A DNA stretch of 5,894 nucleotides, taken from the NCBI GenBank assembly GCA_905479905.1, contig CAJQOK010000292.1, positions 1 through 5,894 of the forward strand. The letters run 5' to 3'. The position numbers and the translations under genes were made by a program. This stretch comes from an uncultured Aliterella sp. (lineage in GTDB: Bacteria > Cyanobacteriota > Cyanobacteriia > Cyanobacteriales > Chroococcidiopsidaceae). The notes beneath the pieces were generated by a model, which saw only the letters and a program-made list of their open reading frames with translations, had not been told where the DNA came from and did no database searches. Positions 1 through 5,496 of this stretch are shown here, piece by piece (the stretch's first letter is position 1; every line of letters begins with the position of its first letter).

Positions 1-453
1 TGGCTCTGAGCATAAGAAATCAATTAATAAGGAAGCAATTTTTTTTCTTTGCTCTTTATCAAACTGATTCATTACATCAATTAATTTTTGACTATCTTTT
101 TGCAACCAGTTAGCTATTTCTACCCAAGTTGTCTATTGCAATAGTTGTAAAACTGGGTTTGATGTTGGTGGACTATTGGTGCTACCACCAACTAAGTCAA
201 CGTCTGCAATAGTAATGCTTTGGGCTTCTAAGTTGGTGAATTGGTGGACTCTCGTATCTAATACAGTTTGCCCGTGATCAAGAGCATTAAGTTCAATAGT
301 TATTTCGGGAATTGCCAAATCGGTAATTTCTGATATTGGTACAAAGCTACTAGACGTTGCCTGTGAAAGTATTTCTTGATTAGTTAATTCACCTTCAGGA
401 AAAGGTTTGGGGAGGCCTGAGCCGTTTCCCAAACTTTCCGCAATTTCACCAAT
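1..453 (-). pseudogene. Unrecognised degraded coding stretch, possibly the downstream part of the replication gene
   Basis: One minus-strand frame is open from 453 down to the window edge except for a TAG at 133-135. Translation continues in a protein-like way beyond that TAG (around TTWVEIANWLQKDSQKLI), so the amber looks like a nonsense mutation inside a gene rather than its natural end. The upstream limit is a TAG at 454-456. The only start would be a TTG at 430-432 with no Shine-Dalgarno, so this is probably the interior of a longer gene. It begins where the primase reading frame ends (446-448) but in another frame. It does not carry the NPSRVMRLAG-like segment expected next in CyRepA1-type primases, so a deletion or rearrangement lies between. 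The sequence is acidic and Ser/Thr-rich in its first 100 residues and helical and Lys-rich afterwards. I do not recognise the family. Confidence 0.45.
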
Positions 454-940
454 CTACACTTATTGACTTATCGAATACCCAGTAAGGTTGAGCGGATTTA
501 TCACCGCTATACACAGTCATTGTTGGCTCGAAAAATCCCAAACTTTCCCATATTAACAATTGCTCCTCAATGGGTCTATCGTCCCACTCGCAAAAAATAG
601 CGGCGCATTGTTTAATATCTTTATCTTCATGTCCGCCGCCAGCACCGTTAACTACTACATGAGTGCCGCGCTCATTTTGTTGGTAAGATGCGAATTAGTC
701 CCAGTCCAGATTGTTTAGCTTGCGTCCTCTATCCTCTTTTTTCTTGGGATTATTTGAGTGGTAGAAAAAGCGTAGAAATACTTCATTCGAGGTGTAACCA
801 AGGTAGGCTAGTTGTTTTTGGGCTAATTCGCGGTTTCTTTGGCGTAGATGCGAAATTTATAAGTTTCTTGCTCTCACGTCGTCTATTTCTCGTCTGACAA
901 ACAGGCAAAACTTACTTTTCTTTTTGACGGCAGCAGTCAT
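446..940 (-). pseudogene. Plasmid replication primase (CyRepA1-like), N-terminal domain, broken
   Basis: Reading from ATG 938-940, the frame gives about 164 codons interrupted by TAA at 857-859, TAA at 695-697 and TGA at 446-448. Across these stops the translation matches what I recall of the N-terminal primase domain of cyanobacterial plasmid replication proteins: an ALAYLGY-like helix (here AQKQLAYLGYTSNEVFLRFF), a DRGRK motif, RGTHVVVNGAGGGHEDKDI, the acidic motif IFCEWDDRPIEEQ, and GDKSAQPYWVFD. In the family these form an archaeo-eukaryotic-type primase that starts plasmid DNA synthesis, followed by a helicase domain that is absent here. The family motif GGKSIH reads GDKSAQ, so the histidine of the usual s-x-H motif is lost, another sign of decay. 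Each stop is one substitution from a sense codon. The start is supported by GGAGG at 948-952, seven bases upstream. Family assignment is from motif memory, without a search. Confidence 0.72.
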
Positions 941-1158
941 GAAGCTCCCTCCACGCAAATAGAAGTGGCTGTAATTCCTATGCTGCTGATGTTTAAGGCA
1001 TTTGAGCAGAGTAAACTTGAAATTATTTTAGAAAATAACTTGCCAAATGGCATACTAAAGTTGCACAATACTATTATAAGTATCACGTCTTGACCTCCTG
1101 TAAGTGATTGGGTCGAGGCTCCGGCGGGAGGGATGATAACGTCTGCGCTCACAGACAT
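937..1158 (-). CDS. Doubtful 73-residue hydrophobic ORF upstream of the primase remnant
   Basis: An ATG at 1156-1158 is preceded by a purine-rich GAGGTGGGGA, and the frame ends in TGA 937-939, overlapping the primase ATG as ATGA. This arrangement is typical of translational coupling. The product would start MSVSADVIIPPAGASTQS and contain a hydrophobic run (DVILIIVLCNFSM). It has very few charged residues and matches nothing I know. Against it, the opposite strand also has an open frame here (roughly 863-1090, containing EVAVIPMLLMFKAFEQSKLE) that looks at least as protein-like but has no start codon. One of the two could be a remnant, and both could be chance. Upstream in the same frame, beyond a TAA, is a 27-codon ORF (about 1177-1260) with a poorly spaced ribosome site. 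Confidence 0.25.
   Translation of the reverse strand: MSVSADVIIPPAGASTQSLTGGQDVILIIVLCNFSMPFGKLFSKIISSLLCSNALNISSIGITATSICVEGAS
948..952 (-). promoter_or_regulatory. Shine-Dalgarno of the primase pseudogene
   Basis: GGAGG on the minus strand lies seven bases before ATG 938-940. It fixes the start of the primase reading frame and shows that the broken gene keeps its original translation signal. Confidence 0.6.
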
Positions 1159-1468
1159 TCCCCACCTCACCAAAATTTATTTAATTGAAATAAGTATACG
1201 CCATAGGTGAGAATTTGCGATCATGGCAATTTCTAAGTTTTTAGTTTTGTTGTCCTTCATCTCCTTTCAATCTTTCATAAAGGGAAGGAGTTTTTAATAT
1301 ACACCTTAGAATTTTTAGGTAAAAATTTACTTCCTTTCTCTAACTTACTTTTTATAGTAACCTAAAGGTGCTTTTTTAGTCTAGAGATTGCAAGTACCTC
1401 CTTTTTGTATTGGAACTTTCCTATATATACCAGATGCTTAAATCGCAAGTTAGCTATTTCCCAGTCTA

Positions 1469-1493
1469 TTTTGTAATCAAATTGATTACAAAA
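1469..1493. repeat. 25-bp perfect palindrome, candidate operator
   Basis: Arms TTTTGTAATCAA (1469-1480) and TTGATTACAAAA (1482-1493) are exact reverse complements around a single A at 1481. A third half-site, TTTGTAATCAA, lies at 1592-1602 in the orientation of the left arm. The symmetry and the extra half-site suggest a binding site for a dimeric DNA-binding protein. The neighbouring XRE-type HTH protein is the obvious candidate, but nothing in the sequence proves the pairing. Confidence 0.6.
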
Positions 1494-1547
1494 ATAAAGA
1501 GTAAATGGCTGAAATAATTGGTTTACCGTTATTCAATATCGGTTTTT

Positions 1548-1587
1548 GGGGGTGGGGTTCTAGAATTTATGGGTAGGGGGTTCTAGA
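1548..1587 (+). repeat. Iteron-like direct repeat with clustered G-runs
   Basis: GGGGTTCTAGA occurs at 1554-1564 and again at 1577-1587, a 23-base period, each copy preceded by a further run of Gs. The first copy extends to the palindrome TTCTAGAA. The four G-runs (1548-1552, 1554-1557, 1571-1573, 1576-1580) could support a G-quadruplex on the plus strand. Closely spaced repeats of about 23 bases next to replication genes recall plasmid iterons, but two copies are few for an origin. Confidence 0.4.
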
Positions 1588-1591
1588 GTAG

Positions 1592-1602
1592 TTTGTAATC
1601 AA
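1592..1602 (+). repeat. Third copy of the TTTGTAATCAA half-site
   Basis: Eleven bases identical to 1470-1480 of the palindrome, 122 bases further on in the same orientation and about 55 bases beyond the 3' end of the HTH gene. It has no matching inverted arm. Confidence 0.5.
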
Positions 1603-1657
1603 TTTTTGCCATCAAGCAAATTAAGCGCGAATGTTTCTACAATAAGCATTTCAGAAG

Positions 1658-2972
1658 CTATGTCATGCTTTCTAACACCTTTCTAATAATTTCTCGATTT
1701 TCACAGGTGATTGAGCGCTCGTTATTTTCGATTAACGAGATTAGCCCCTGACTAATTCCAGTCAATTTTGCCAGCTTTCTTTGACTCCAACCTTTTTGCA
1801 TCCTAAGATTCTTAACTAAGCCACCATTGAATTTGGGTTGCTCTTGAGTTGCAATAGTTTCCTCTAGAGTTGTAAGCTGAGGAACTTTCTTTACGCTGGC
1901 GATCGCCCCAGACTTATCGAAAATTGGGGGGCTAATCCAGATTTGACCTAATAAAAGTTGGTTGAAAAACCCACGTGGTCTGGAACTATCATTTCTTCCC
2001 CAGCCTAACGGTCTAATTTGATGAGGGTAAGTTTTGTCATGAAACTGAACGTGCCAGCCTCGCTCTTGCAATACTAATAAGTCTTCGTCCCAACAATTAG
2101 AAAGCTTTTTGCGTAATTGTCGCTCTTTTTTTGCCCCAACAATTTTTTCCTCCCCATAGGCTATCGTCATCAAGTCTTGTACGACTAATAGTTGTTGAAA
2201 GTCAGCTTTAAATAGCAGCCAGATCATTAGACGAGCAGCCAGATCATGATGTTGCCATACGCTTGTGACGTTTTCTAGCAACAATTTGGGGAGAGTGCCT
2301 TGATTATATATATCTGGGCGATTTTATTTATTTAAAAAATACTTCGCCCATAGACCCGCCCGTAACGTAAAAGTAATGCCGACGAGTTCTTTACCACCAA
2401 ATAAGTCTTGTTCATAGTGATAGCGAGTCCCAAGCAAATGCCAAAGTCTTCCTTCTTCAACAATGAATCCTTTTTTTCTACCCTGTTTTTTCCATGACAC
2501 GTAAGTTGTAATCTTACATGGTTGCTGGGCGATCTCTTTAATTAAAGCTAATTTTTGCCGTCTATTTTTATCAGTACGCTTTTTCAATCCTAAATATTCT
2601 TCTATCTGGCGATCATCAATTTCAAATTGCTCCCAAGGTTTGTCAAGTTTTGTTGCATAGGCAGCATATATTAGGTGCAGGCAGGCAGCACGAATATCAA
2701 AAGTGTCAATTACGTTCAGGGCTGCCGTATCTGCAAGAGCAGGTTAAGAACTCCCTTTCTAAATCCTCGGTCACCCAAAAGTTTACTGCTGCTTGATCGT
2801 TTTCGGGCGCTGCACCGCAAAGTTTACCTTCAACGTCTGTAAGCCAAAGCAAGTCGCCGCGCTGAGTCAAGACGCTGCTTGCCCCCCAAATAGGTAGTGC
2901 TGAAGGTATAGAAGTTACGCCTTGATTTGCGAATAATTTAATTTTTAATTTATTTTCCCCTGGGTCTTTCAT
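1658..2972 (-). pseudogene. Plasmid-type DNA-binding protein with C-terminal XRE helix-turn-helix, broken
   Basis: Three minus-strand segments join into one gene of about 437 codons. ATG 2970-2972 begins MKDPGENKLKIKLFANQGV and reads to about 2745. Dropping one base at 2744 (a TTAA that should read TTA) continues as EFLPALADTAALNVIDTFDI. A TAA at 2324-2326 then splits FLNK from NRPDIYNQGTLPKLLLENV in the same frame. The gene ends at TAG 1658-1660. The last 50 residues (LVKNLRMQKGWSQRKLAKLT, then GISQGLISLIENNE) are a classic XRE-type HTH. The body carries GRLWHLLGTRYHYEQDLFGG and GLWAKYFLNK, which I associate with an uncharacterised family on cyanobacterial plasmids. Its ATG lies inside the RHH gene (23-base overlap), with GGAAG seven bases upstream, so the two were probably co-translated. 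A control or replication role is inferred from context. Confidence 0.7.
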
Positions 2973-3111
2973 GTTCTTCCAGCCATTTTTCTATGAGTTC
3001 GTTTAACACATCATTTATCCCCTTTCCTTCTAAGGCACAAGCTGCTTTAAACTTTGCCCTGAGTTTCTGCGAAACTCTGGCTCTCACAAAAACTGGTTTT
3101 TCTTTATCCAT
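2950..3111 (-). CDS. Small ribbon-helix-helix-like DNA-binding protein
   Basis: A complete 53-codon gene runs from ATG 3109-3111 to TAA 2950-2952 and starts MDKEKPVFVRARVSQKLRAK. The layout fits a ribbon-helix-helix protein: a short beta strand with alternating basic residues (PVFVRARVS, residues 6-14), a first helix (KLRAKFKAACALEGK), a short turn, then a second helix (INDVLNELIEKWLEEHE). Such proteins (CopG, Arc, ParG and RelB-antitoxin types) bind operators as dimers and often repress their own operon on plasmids. No strong Shine-Dalgarno precedes the ATG; a GAGAGGAAAG lies too far up. It overlaps the following HTH gene by 23 bases. It is the only gene in the window that appears both complete and undamaged. 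No toxin gene is visible downstream, so a partition or copy-control regulator is more likely than an antitoxin, but this is not settled. Confidence 0.65.
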   Translation of the reverse strand: MDKEKPVFVRARVSQKLRAKFKAACALEGKGINDVLNELIEKWLEEHERPRGK

Positions 3112-3135
3112 AATTAACTTATTCTCAAAACTTTC

Positions 3136-3151
3136 CTCTCATTCTCTCATT
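3136..3151. repeat. Tandem 8-bp repeat CTCTCATT x2 upstream of the RHH gene
   Basis: Two exact head-to-tail copies, 3136-3143 and 3144-3151, in the leader of the RHH gene. Ribbon-helix-helix regulators commonly bind short direct or inverted repeats of about this length in their own control region, so it is a candidate operator. It is also a simple pyrimidine-rich tract and could be slippage. Confidence 0.4.
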
Positions 3152-3171
3152 GCTATGGAAGTTTAGGATAT

Positions 3172-3187
3172 TTGTGCTATTGTGCTA
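3172..3187. promoter_or_regulatory. Tandem 8-bp repeat TTGTGCTA x2, candidate operator of the divergent pair
   Basis: Two exact head-to-tail copies (3172-3179, 3180-3187) lie in the 93 bases between the divergent RHH gene (3111) and the rightward gene (3205). The copies fall where the promoters should be, and a bound repressor could control both genes. The binding protein is inferred: the RHH protein is the best local candidate. Confidence 0.45.
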
Positions 3188-3204
3188 AATAGTATTTAAC
3201 AATT

Positions 3205-3536
3205 ATGGGACGATCGCTAAACTATTTCGCAAGTATTTCTTCAGTAAGAAGAGACGCTCAGATTTTCTTAAAGCTAGAATCAAGCTACTTAGACGTTCTA
3301 GAACGTCTAAGTAGCCAAAACAGGCTTGCATTAAGAGCCGTACTATGTAGGTATATTTATGTGAGAAGTGTTATTGAAGAGTATTTAATTGTTGATGCGA
3401 TCGCTGATACCTTAGCTGAGTTTCCTGAAAATAGTTATGCCCCCTGTTAGACCTACAAAGACTGTCAGACCTAGGTATTGAGCTACTAGGTGAGTTCGTT
3501 ACCATTCAACAAATTAGTGGAAATTTGCTAGATTAA
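3205..3536 (+). pseudogene. Small gene of unknown function, apparently frameshifted at a C5 tract
   Basis: ATG 3205-3207 opens an 81-codon frame (MGRSLNYFASISSVRRDAQI onward) that stops at TAG 3448-3450. Near its end is a run of five Cs (3440-3444). Reading back one base there turns SYAPC-stop into SYAPLLDLQRLSDLGIELLG and on to a TAA at 3534-3536, giving about 110 residues rich in leucine and likely helical. That continuation looks like real coding sequence, so the short form is probably the product of a one-base loss. A programmed minus-one slip or a sequencing error is also possible. There is no clear ribosome site before the ATG. Residues 27-37 are encoded by a perfect palindrome, and a HIP1 site (3397-3404) lies inside. 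It is divergent from the RHH gene and shares its control region. I do not recognise a family. Confidence 0.45.
3284..3315. repeat. Perfect 32-bp palindrome
   Basis: GCTACTTAGACGTTCT (3284-3299) is followed immediately by its exact reverse complement (3300-3315), with no spacer. It sits in register with the reading frame that starts at 3205 and encodes SYLDVLERLSS. As RNA it would make a long hairpin with CUAG at the tip; there is no U-tract after it on either strand, so it is not a standard terminator. A degenerate echo, TCTAGA then TCTAAG, occurs at 3537-3550. Possible roles are a dimer-protein or recombinase binding site or a cruciform in the plasmid backbone. Confidence 0.8.
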
Positions 3537-3541
3537 TCTAG
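3528..3541. repeat. 14-bp palindrome CTAGATTAATCTAG
   Basis: A perfect 14-bp palindrome spans the TAA (3534-3536) that closes the reconstructed frame of the small rightward gene. There is no U-run, so it is not a convincing terminator. It touches the partial echo of the 32-bp palindrome at 3537-3550. Confidence 0.4.
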
Positions 3542-3633
3542 ATGTCTAAGCTCCGTTCAAGCACCTGATGAATAAAATTAGGTAAAAATATTTTATTTTT
3601 CACAAGTTACTTTAAAACTTTTAAGTTTTGTTT

Positions 3634-4647
3634 ACAGCAGTTTTCAAATGAATAAACCACAGTGAGCGAACCAGCCGAGGGCATCATCAGCAGAAATGCA
3701 CTCGTTGATAATTCTGGTTAAAGCAAGGTCTGCGTGCTTCACCAGTTCGAGCCTTAGCCGAGCGCAAAAGTTGCTTGAAAATGACCAACTTTGGCTCAAT
3801 TGGTGAAAGGTCGGGGGAATAAGGTGGCAAAAACACCACTTCTGCGCCTACCGCCTCGATTGCCTCTGGTACCACTAAGGCATGATGAACAGGCAGGTTG
3901 TCCATCACAATAATCGCTCCTACCCACAATTGAGGAATCAGAATCTCTTGGATGTAGAATAAGAACACGTCAGTATTAACGCAAAAGGCAATACTCATCG
4001 TGGCAATCAAGCCATCAATACTCATGCCACCAATTAACGAGATGTTCTTGCCTCTATTGCCCGGAACCTCGCACTTATACAAGCGTTCACCAATGGTCGC
4101 GCGACCATAAGTGCGAGTCATCCCTAGATGAATGCCCGTTTCATCAATGAAGACCAGATTGCGCTCTTCGATGGTGAAACGCAACTGGCGACGACGATGA
4201 GCAAACCGTAAATCCAAGAAGCGTTGAGTGTCTTGCCTTGATGCAATCAGAGTTTTTTTTGACACTTAACTTAAGCCAGCGATTACGGCTCGCCCTTTCG
4301 CCCAAGCACTCACTACCACCTCTGTTTGTTTGGCAAAGCGTTCACACAACTCTTCGAGCAGAGCATCTAGTTGATTTATGACCAAGGCTTCAACAATGGG
4401 TAAGTGTTCTTTTCTAATGAGCGCCACCGCTCCTCCCCCATGCGGCTTAGGCTTCACTGTACCCGTTTCACGGGTTGTGTCGTCTCAGATCTCTGATCAA
4501 AGATAAGCTCACCTTGAAGCGCTCTGCCAATTGCCGCCCTTGATCCTTCTTTCGCGTCATAGGCGGCGAGTATTCGTTGCCGTAAATCAACTGATAAGGA
4601 AGCAGGCATGAGGAGCGATTTCCGATTAGTCTGAACTGGCTTTGGTT
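3634..4647 (-). mobile_element. Degenerate IS630-type insertion sequence (ends approximate)
   Basis: The transposase remnant defines the element. Likely ends are the CAGCAGTTTTC region just left of 3644 and the inward-reading CCAGTTCAGAC right of the transposase ATG (about 4629-4640). The shared CAGTT core suggests decayed terminal inverted repeats, but I cannot place exact ends or a clean TA duplication. A TA is present at 3633-3634 and another at 4647-4648. The right side directly abuts the truncated binding-protein gene. Confidence 0.5.
3644..4609 (-). pseudogene. IS630-family transposase, multiply broken
   Basis: Reconstructed from ATG 4607-4609 (MPASLSVDLRQRILAAYDAK) to TGA 3644-3646 (ALGWFAHCGLFI), about 320 residues, normal for IS630. 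Four lesions break it: an extra G in a GGG (4537-4539), an extra C in a CCC (4471-4473 read on minus), an in-frame TAA at 4266-4268, and a one-base shift at 3734. The N-terminus is the DNA-binding HTH (RQLAERFKVSLSLIRDLRRH). The catalytic segment keeps all acidic residues: D of FIDETG, D of VMDNLPVHH, and E of SPDLSPIEP 35 positions after the second D, a DD34E arrangement. The enzyme would cut and paste the element at TA dinucleotides, but with these lesions it should be inactive. A 192-codon fragment (4265-3687, GTG start) contains the catalytic triad but lacks the DNA-binding domain. Confidence 0.85.
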
Positions 4648-4653
4648 ACCAAA
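4641..4653. repeat. 13-bp palindrome at the IS / binding-protein junction
   Basis: TTTGGT and ACCAAA flank a single T. It sits exactly between the IS630 remnant and the first codons of the truncated gene and may mark the edge of the element or of the deletion that removed the 5' end. Confidence 0.3.
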
Positions 4654-4655
4654 TT

Positions 4656-5423
4656 GTGGCTTACTCAGTCAATAACCGCTGTAATTCTCTAGCGGCAGAT
4701 ATAGTGTTTAGATTAGACCAAAGCAAATTAGTAGGCAGACCTGGTACTCGCCTGCTCGACCGAGAGGAAAAGTTTAAGCAAATTCCTACAATCAGCGAGG
4801 GACAAATGCCACCAGACCTAGAGAAAATTGCCGCGCTAAAGCCAGACTTAGTTGTTGAGTCAATAGGATTTCATAACAGTGTAGCTCAAAAGTTAAAGCA
4901 ACAAGGCATTTATACGTTGCTGACTCATACTGATAGCTGGTCGCATCTGGAAAGTCTTACTAAAACTTTGGCAACTTTTATAAATTCTGCTCCAAAGCCA
5001 CTTTTGCAACGATATCAAGGTATGTTGGGAAGCAAACTAATTGCGACTTCTAAAACCAAGGTTTTAGCTGCGCGATCGCCTATACTAGCGCCTAACAAAG
5101 ATAGCTGGACAGGTGATATGTTACACCGAATCGGTATCAATAGTTTTACTTACGAGCAGATTACTTCAAGCCCTCGAACAGGTTTTACTTCACTGTCTCC
5201 CGAACAAATCAAAATTGCAGATCCAGAGATTTTAATTGTTATCAGTACCAAGGGTGATCCGTTACTTGAATACTACGAGTCACAACCGTTTTGGAACGAT
5301 CTTAAAGCAGTAAAAAATAATAAAGTACATACATTTGATTATTATGGTCTAATTATTCCTGGAAGTCTTGCAGCAATTGAAGAAACCATAAATAAACTAA
5401 AACTTGTTTACACTAATCAATAA
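4656..5423 (+). pseudogene. ABC-transporter substrate-binding protein (FecB/BtuF type), N-terminally truncated
   Basis: The product resembles class III periplasmic binding proteins that deliver ferric siderophores, haem or cobalamin to an ABC importer. Visible are SLAADIVFRLDQSKLVGRPG (strand-helix of the first lobe), ISEGQMPPDLEKIAALKPDL (the hallmark P-x-LE-x-I-xx-L-PDLV region), a long linker helix, a second lobe ending ADPEILIVIS, and FWNDLKAVKNNKVHTFDYYG near the C-terminus. The 255 residues from GTG 4656 compare with roughly 300-350 in the family: the signal peptide or lipobox and part of the first beta strand are missing. An in-frame TGA at 4632-4634 lies just upstream, no ribosome site is present, and the gene starts beside the IS630 remnant. 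No permease or ATPase gene is in view. It is probably non-functional, as nothing would export it. The ligand cannot be told. Confidence 0.75.
5072..5079. repeat. HIP1 octamer GCGATCGC
   Basis: The highly iterated palindrome of many cyanobacterial genomes. Further perfect copies lie at 1899-1906 and 3397-3404, each inside a reading frame. Three in under 6 kb of AT-rich sequence is far above chance and is the main taxonomic clue. Confidence 0.8.
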
Positions 5424-5496
5424 CATTGTAATTGTGATATCTAAGGTAATATCAAAGATTATGAAAAGGGAAAATACTACTTAGTCAAATAATTTT
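5424..5496. other. Convergent intergenic spacer
   Basis: These 73 bases separate the 3' ends of the binding-protein remnant and the CHAT gene. A weak inverted repeat, TGATAT (5435-5440) and ATATCA (5449-5454), could form a short stem, but it has little G+C and no clear U-run. I do not call a terminator. Confidence 0.4.

Larger units (their letters stand above)
1159..1657. other. Gene-poor repeat-rich stretch between HTH gene and primase remnant
   Basis: No gene with a credible start and ribosome site is visible in these 500 AT-rich bases. The right half holds a 25-bp palindrome, a third copy of its half-site, two iteron-like G-rich direct repeats and a segment resembling 108-137, all listed separately. 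A minus-strand frame open from 1532 to a TAG at 1362-1364 (containing KIDWEIANLRFKHLVYIGKF) may be a fragment of a lost gene. A near-perfect Shine-Dalgarno AAGGAGGT at 1396-1403 (minus) leads only to that frame. Position between two replication-type genes makes a control region or origin conceivable, but this is inference. Confidence 0.5.

Noticed and set aside
688..897. 69-codon plus-strand frame
   Set aside because: It lies entirely antisense to the primase remnant, whose translation shows clear family motifs; no ribosome site.
1469..1493. Transposon end or miniature inverted-repeat element
   Set aside because: The arms abut with only one base between and there is no second distant inverted copy or target duplication; the other copy is a lone half-site.
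2324..2587. Separate 87-residue gene with TTG start
   Set aside because: Its frame is open far upstream (to about 2743) and continues downstream past the TAA in the same frame, so it is the middle of the broken HTH gene.
2950..3111. Antitoxin of a toxin-antitoxin pair
   Set aside because: The RHH fold would fit, but the overlapping partner is a 437-codon HTH protein and no small toxin-like gene is adjacent.
3137..3187. CRISPR-like array
   Set aside because: The repeats are 8 bp, adjacent without spacers and only two copies each.
3284..3315. Rho-independent terminator
   Set aside because: The stem is perfect but no U-tract follows on either strand and it lies in the middle of a reading frame.
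133..4268. Stop-codon reassignment (reading TAA/TAG as sense)
   Set aside because: The intact genes end at TAA, stops of three kinds appear, and they occur together with frameshifts, so pseudogenisation explains them better.
4266..4457. Separate 63-residue gene
   Set aside because: It is a piece of the IS630 transposase between a frameshift and an in-frame TAA.
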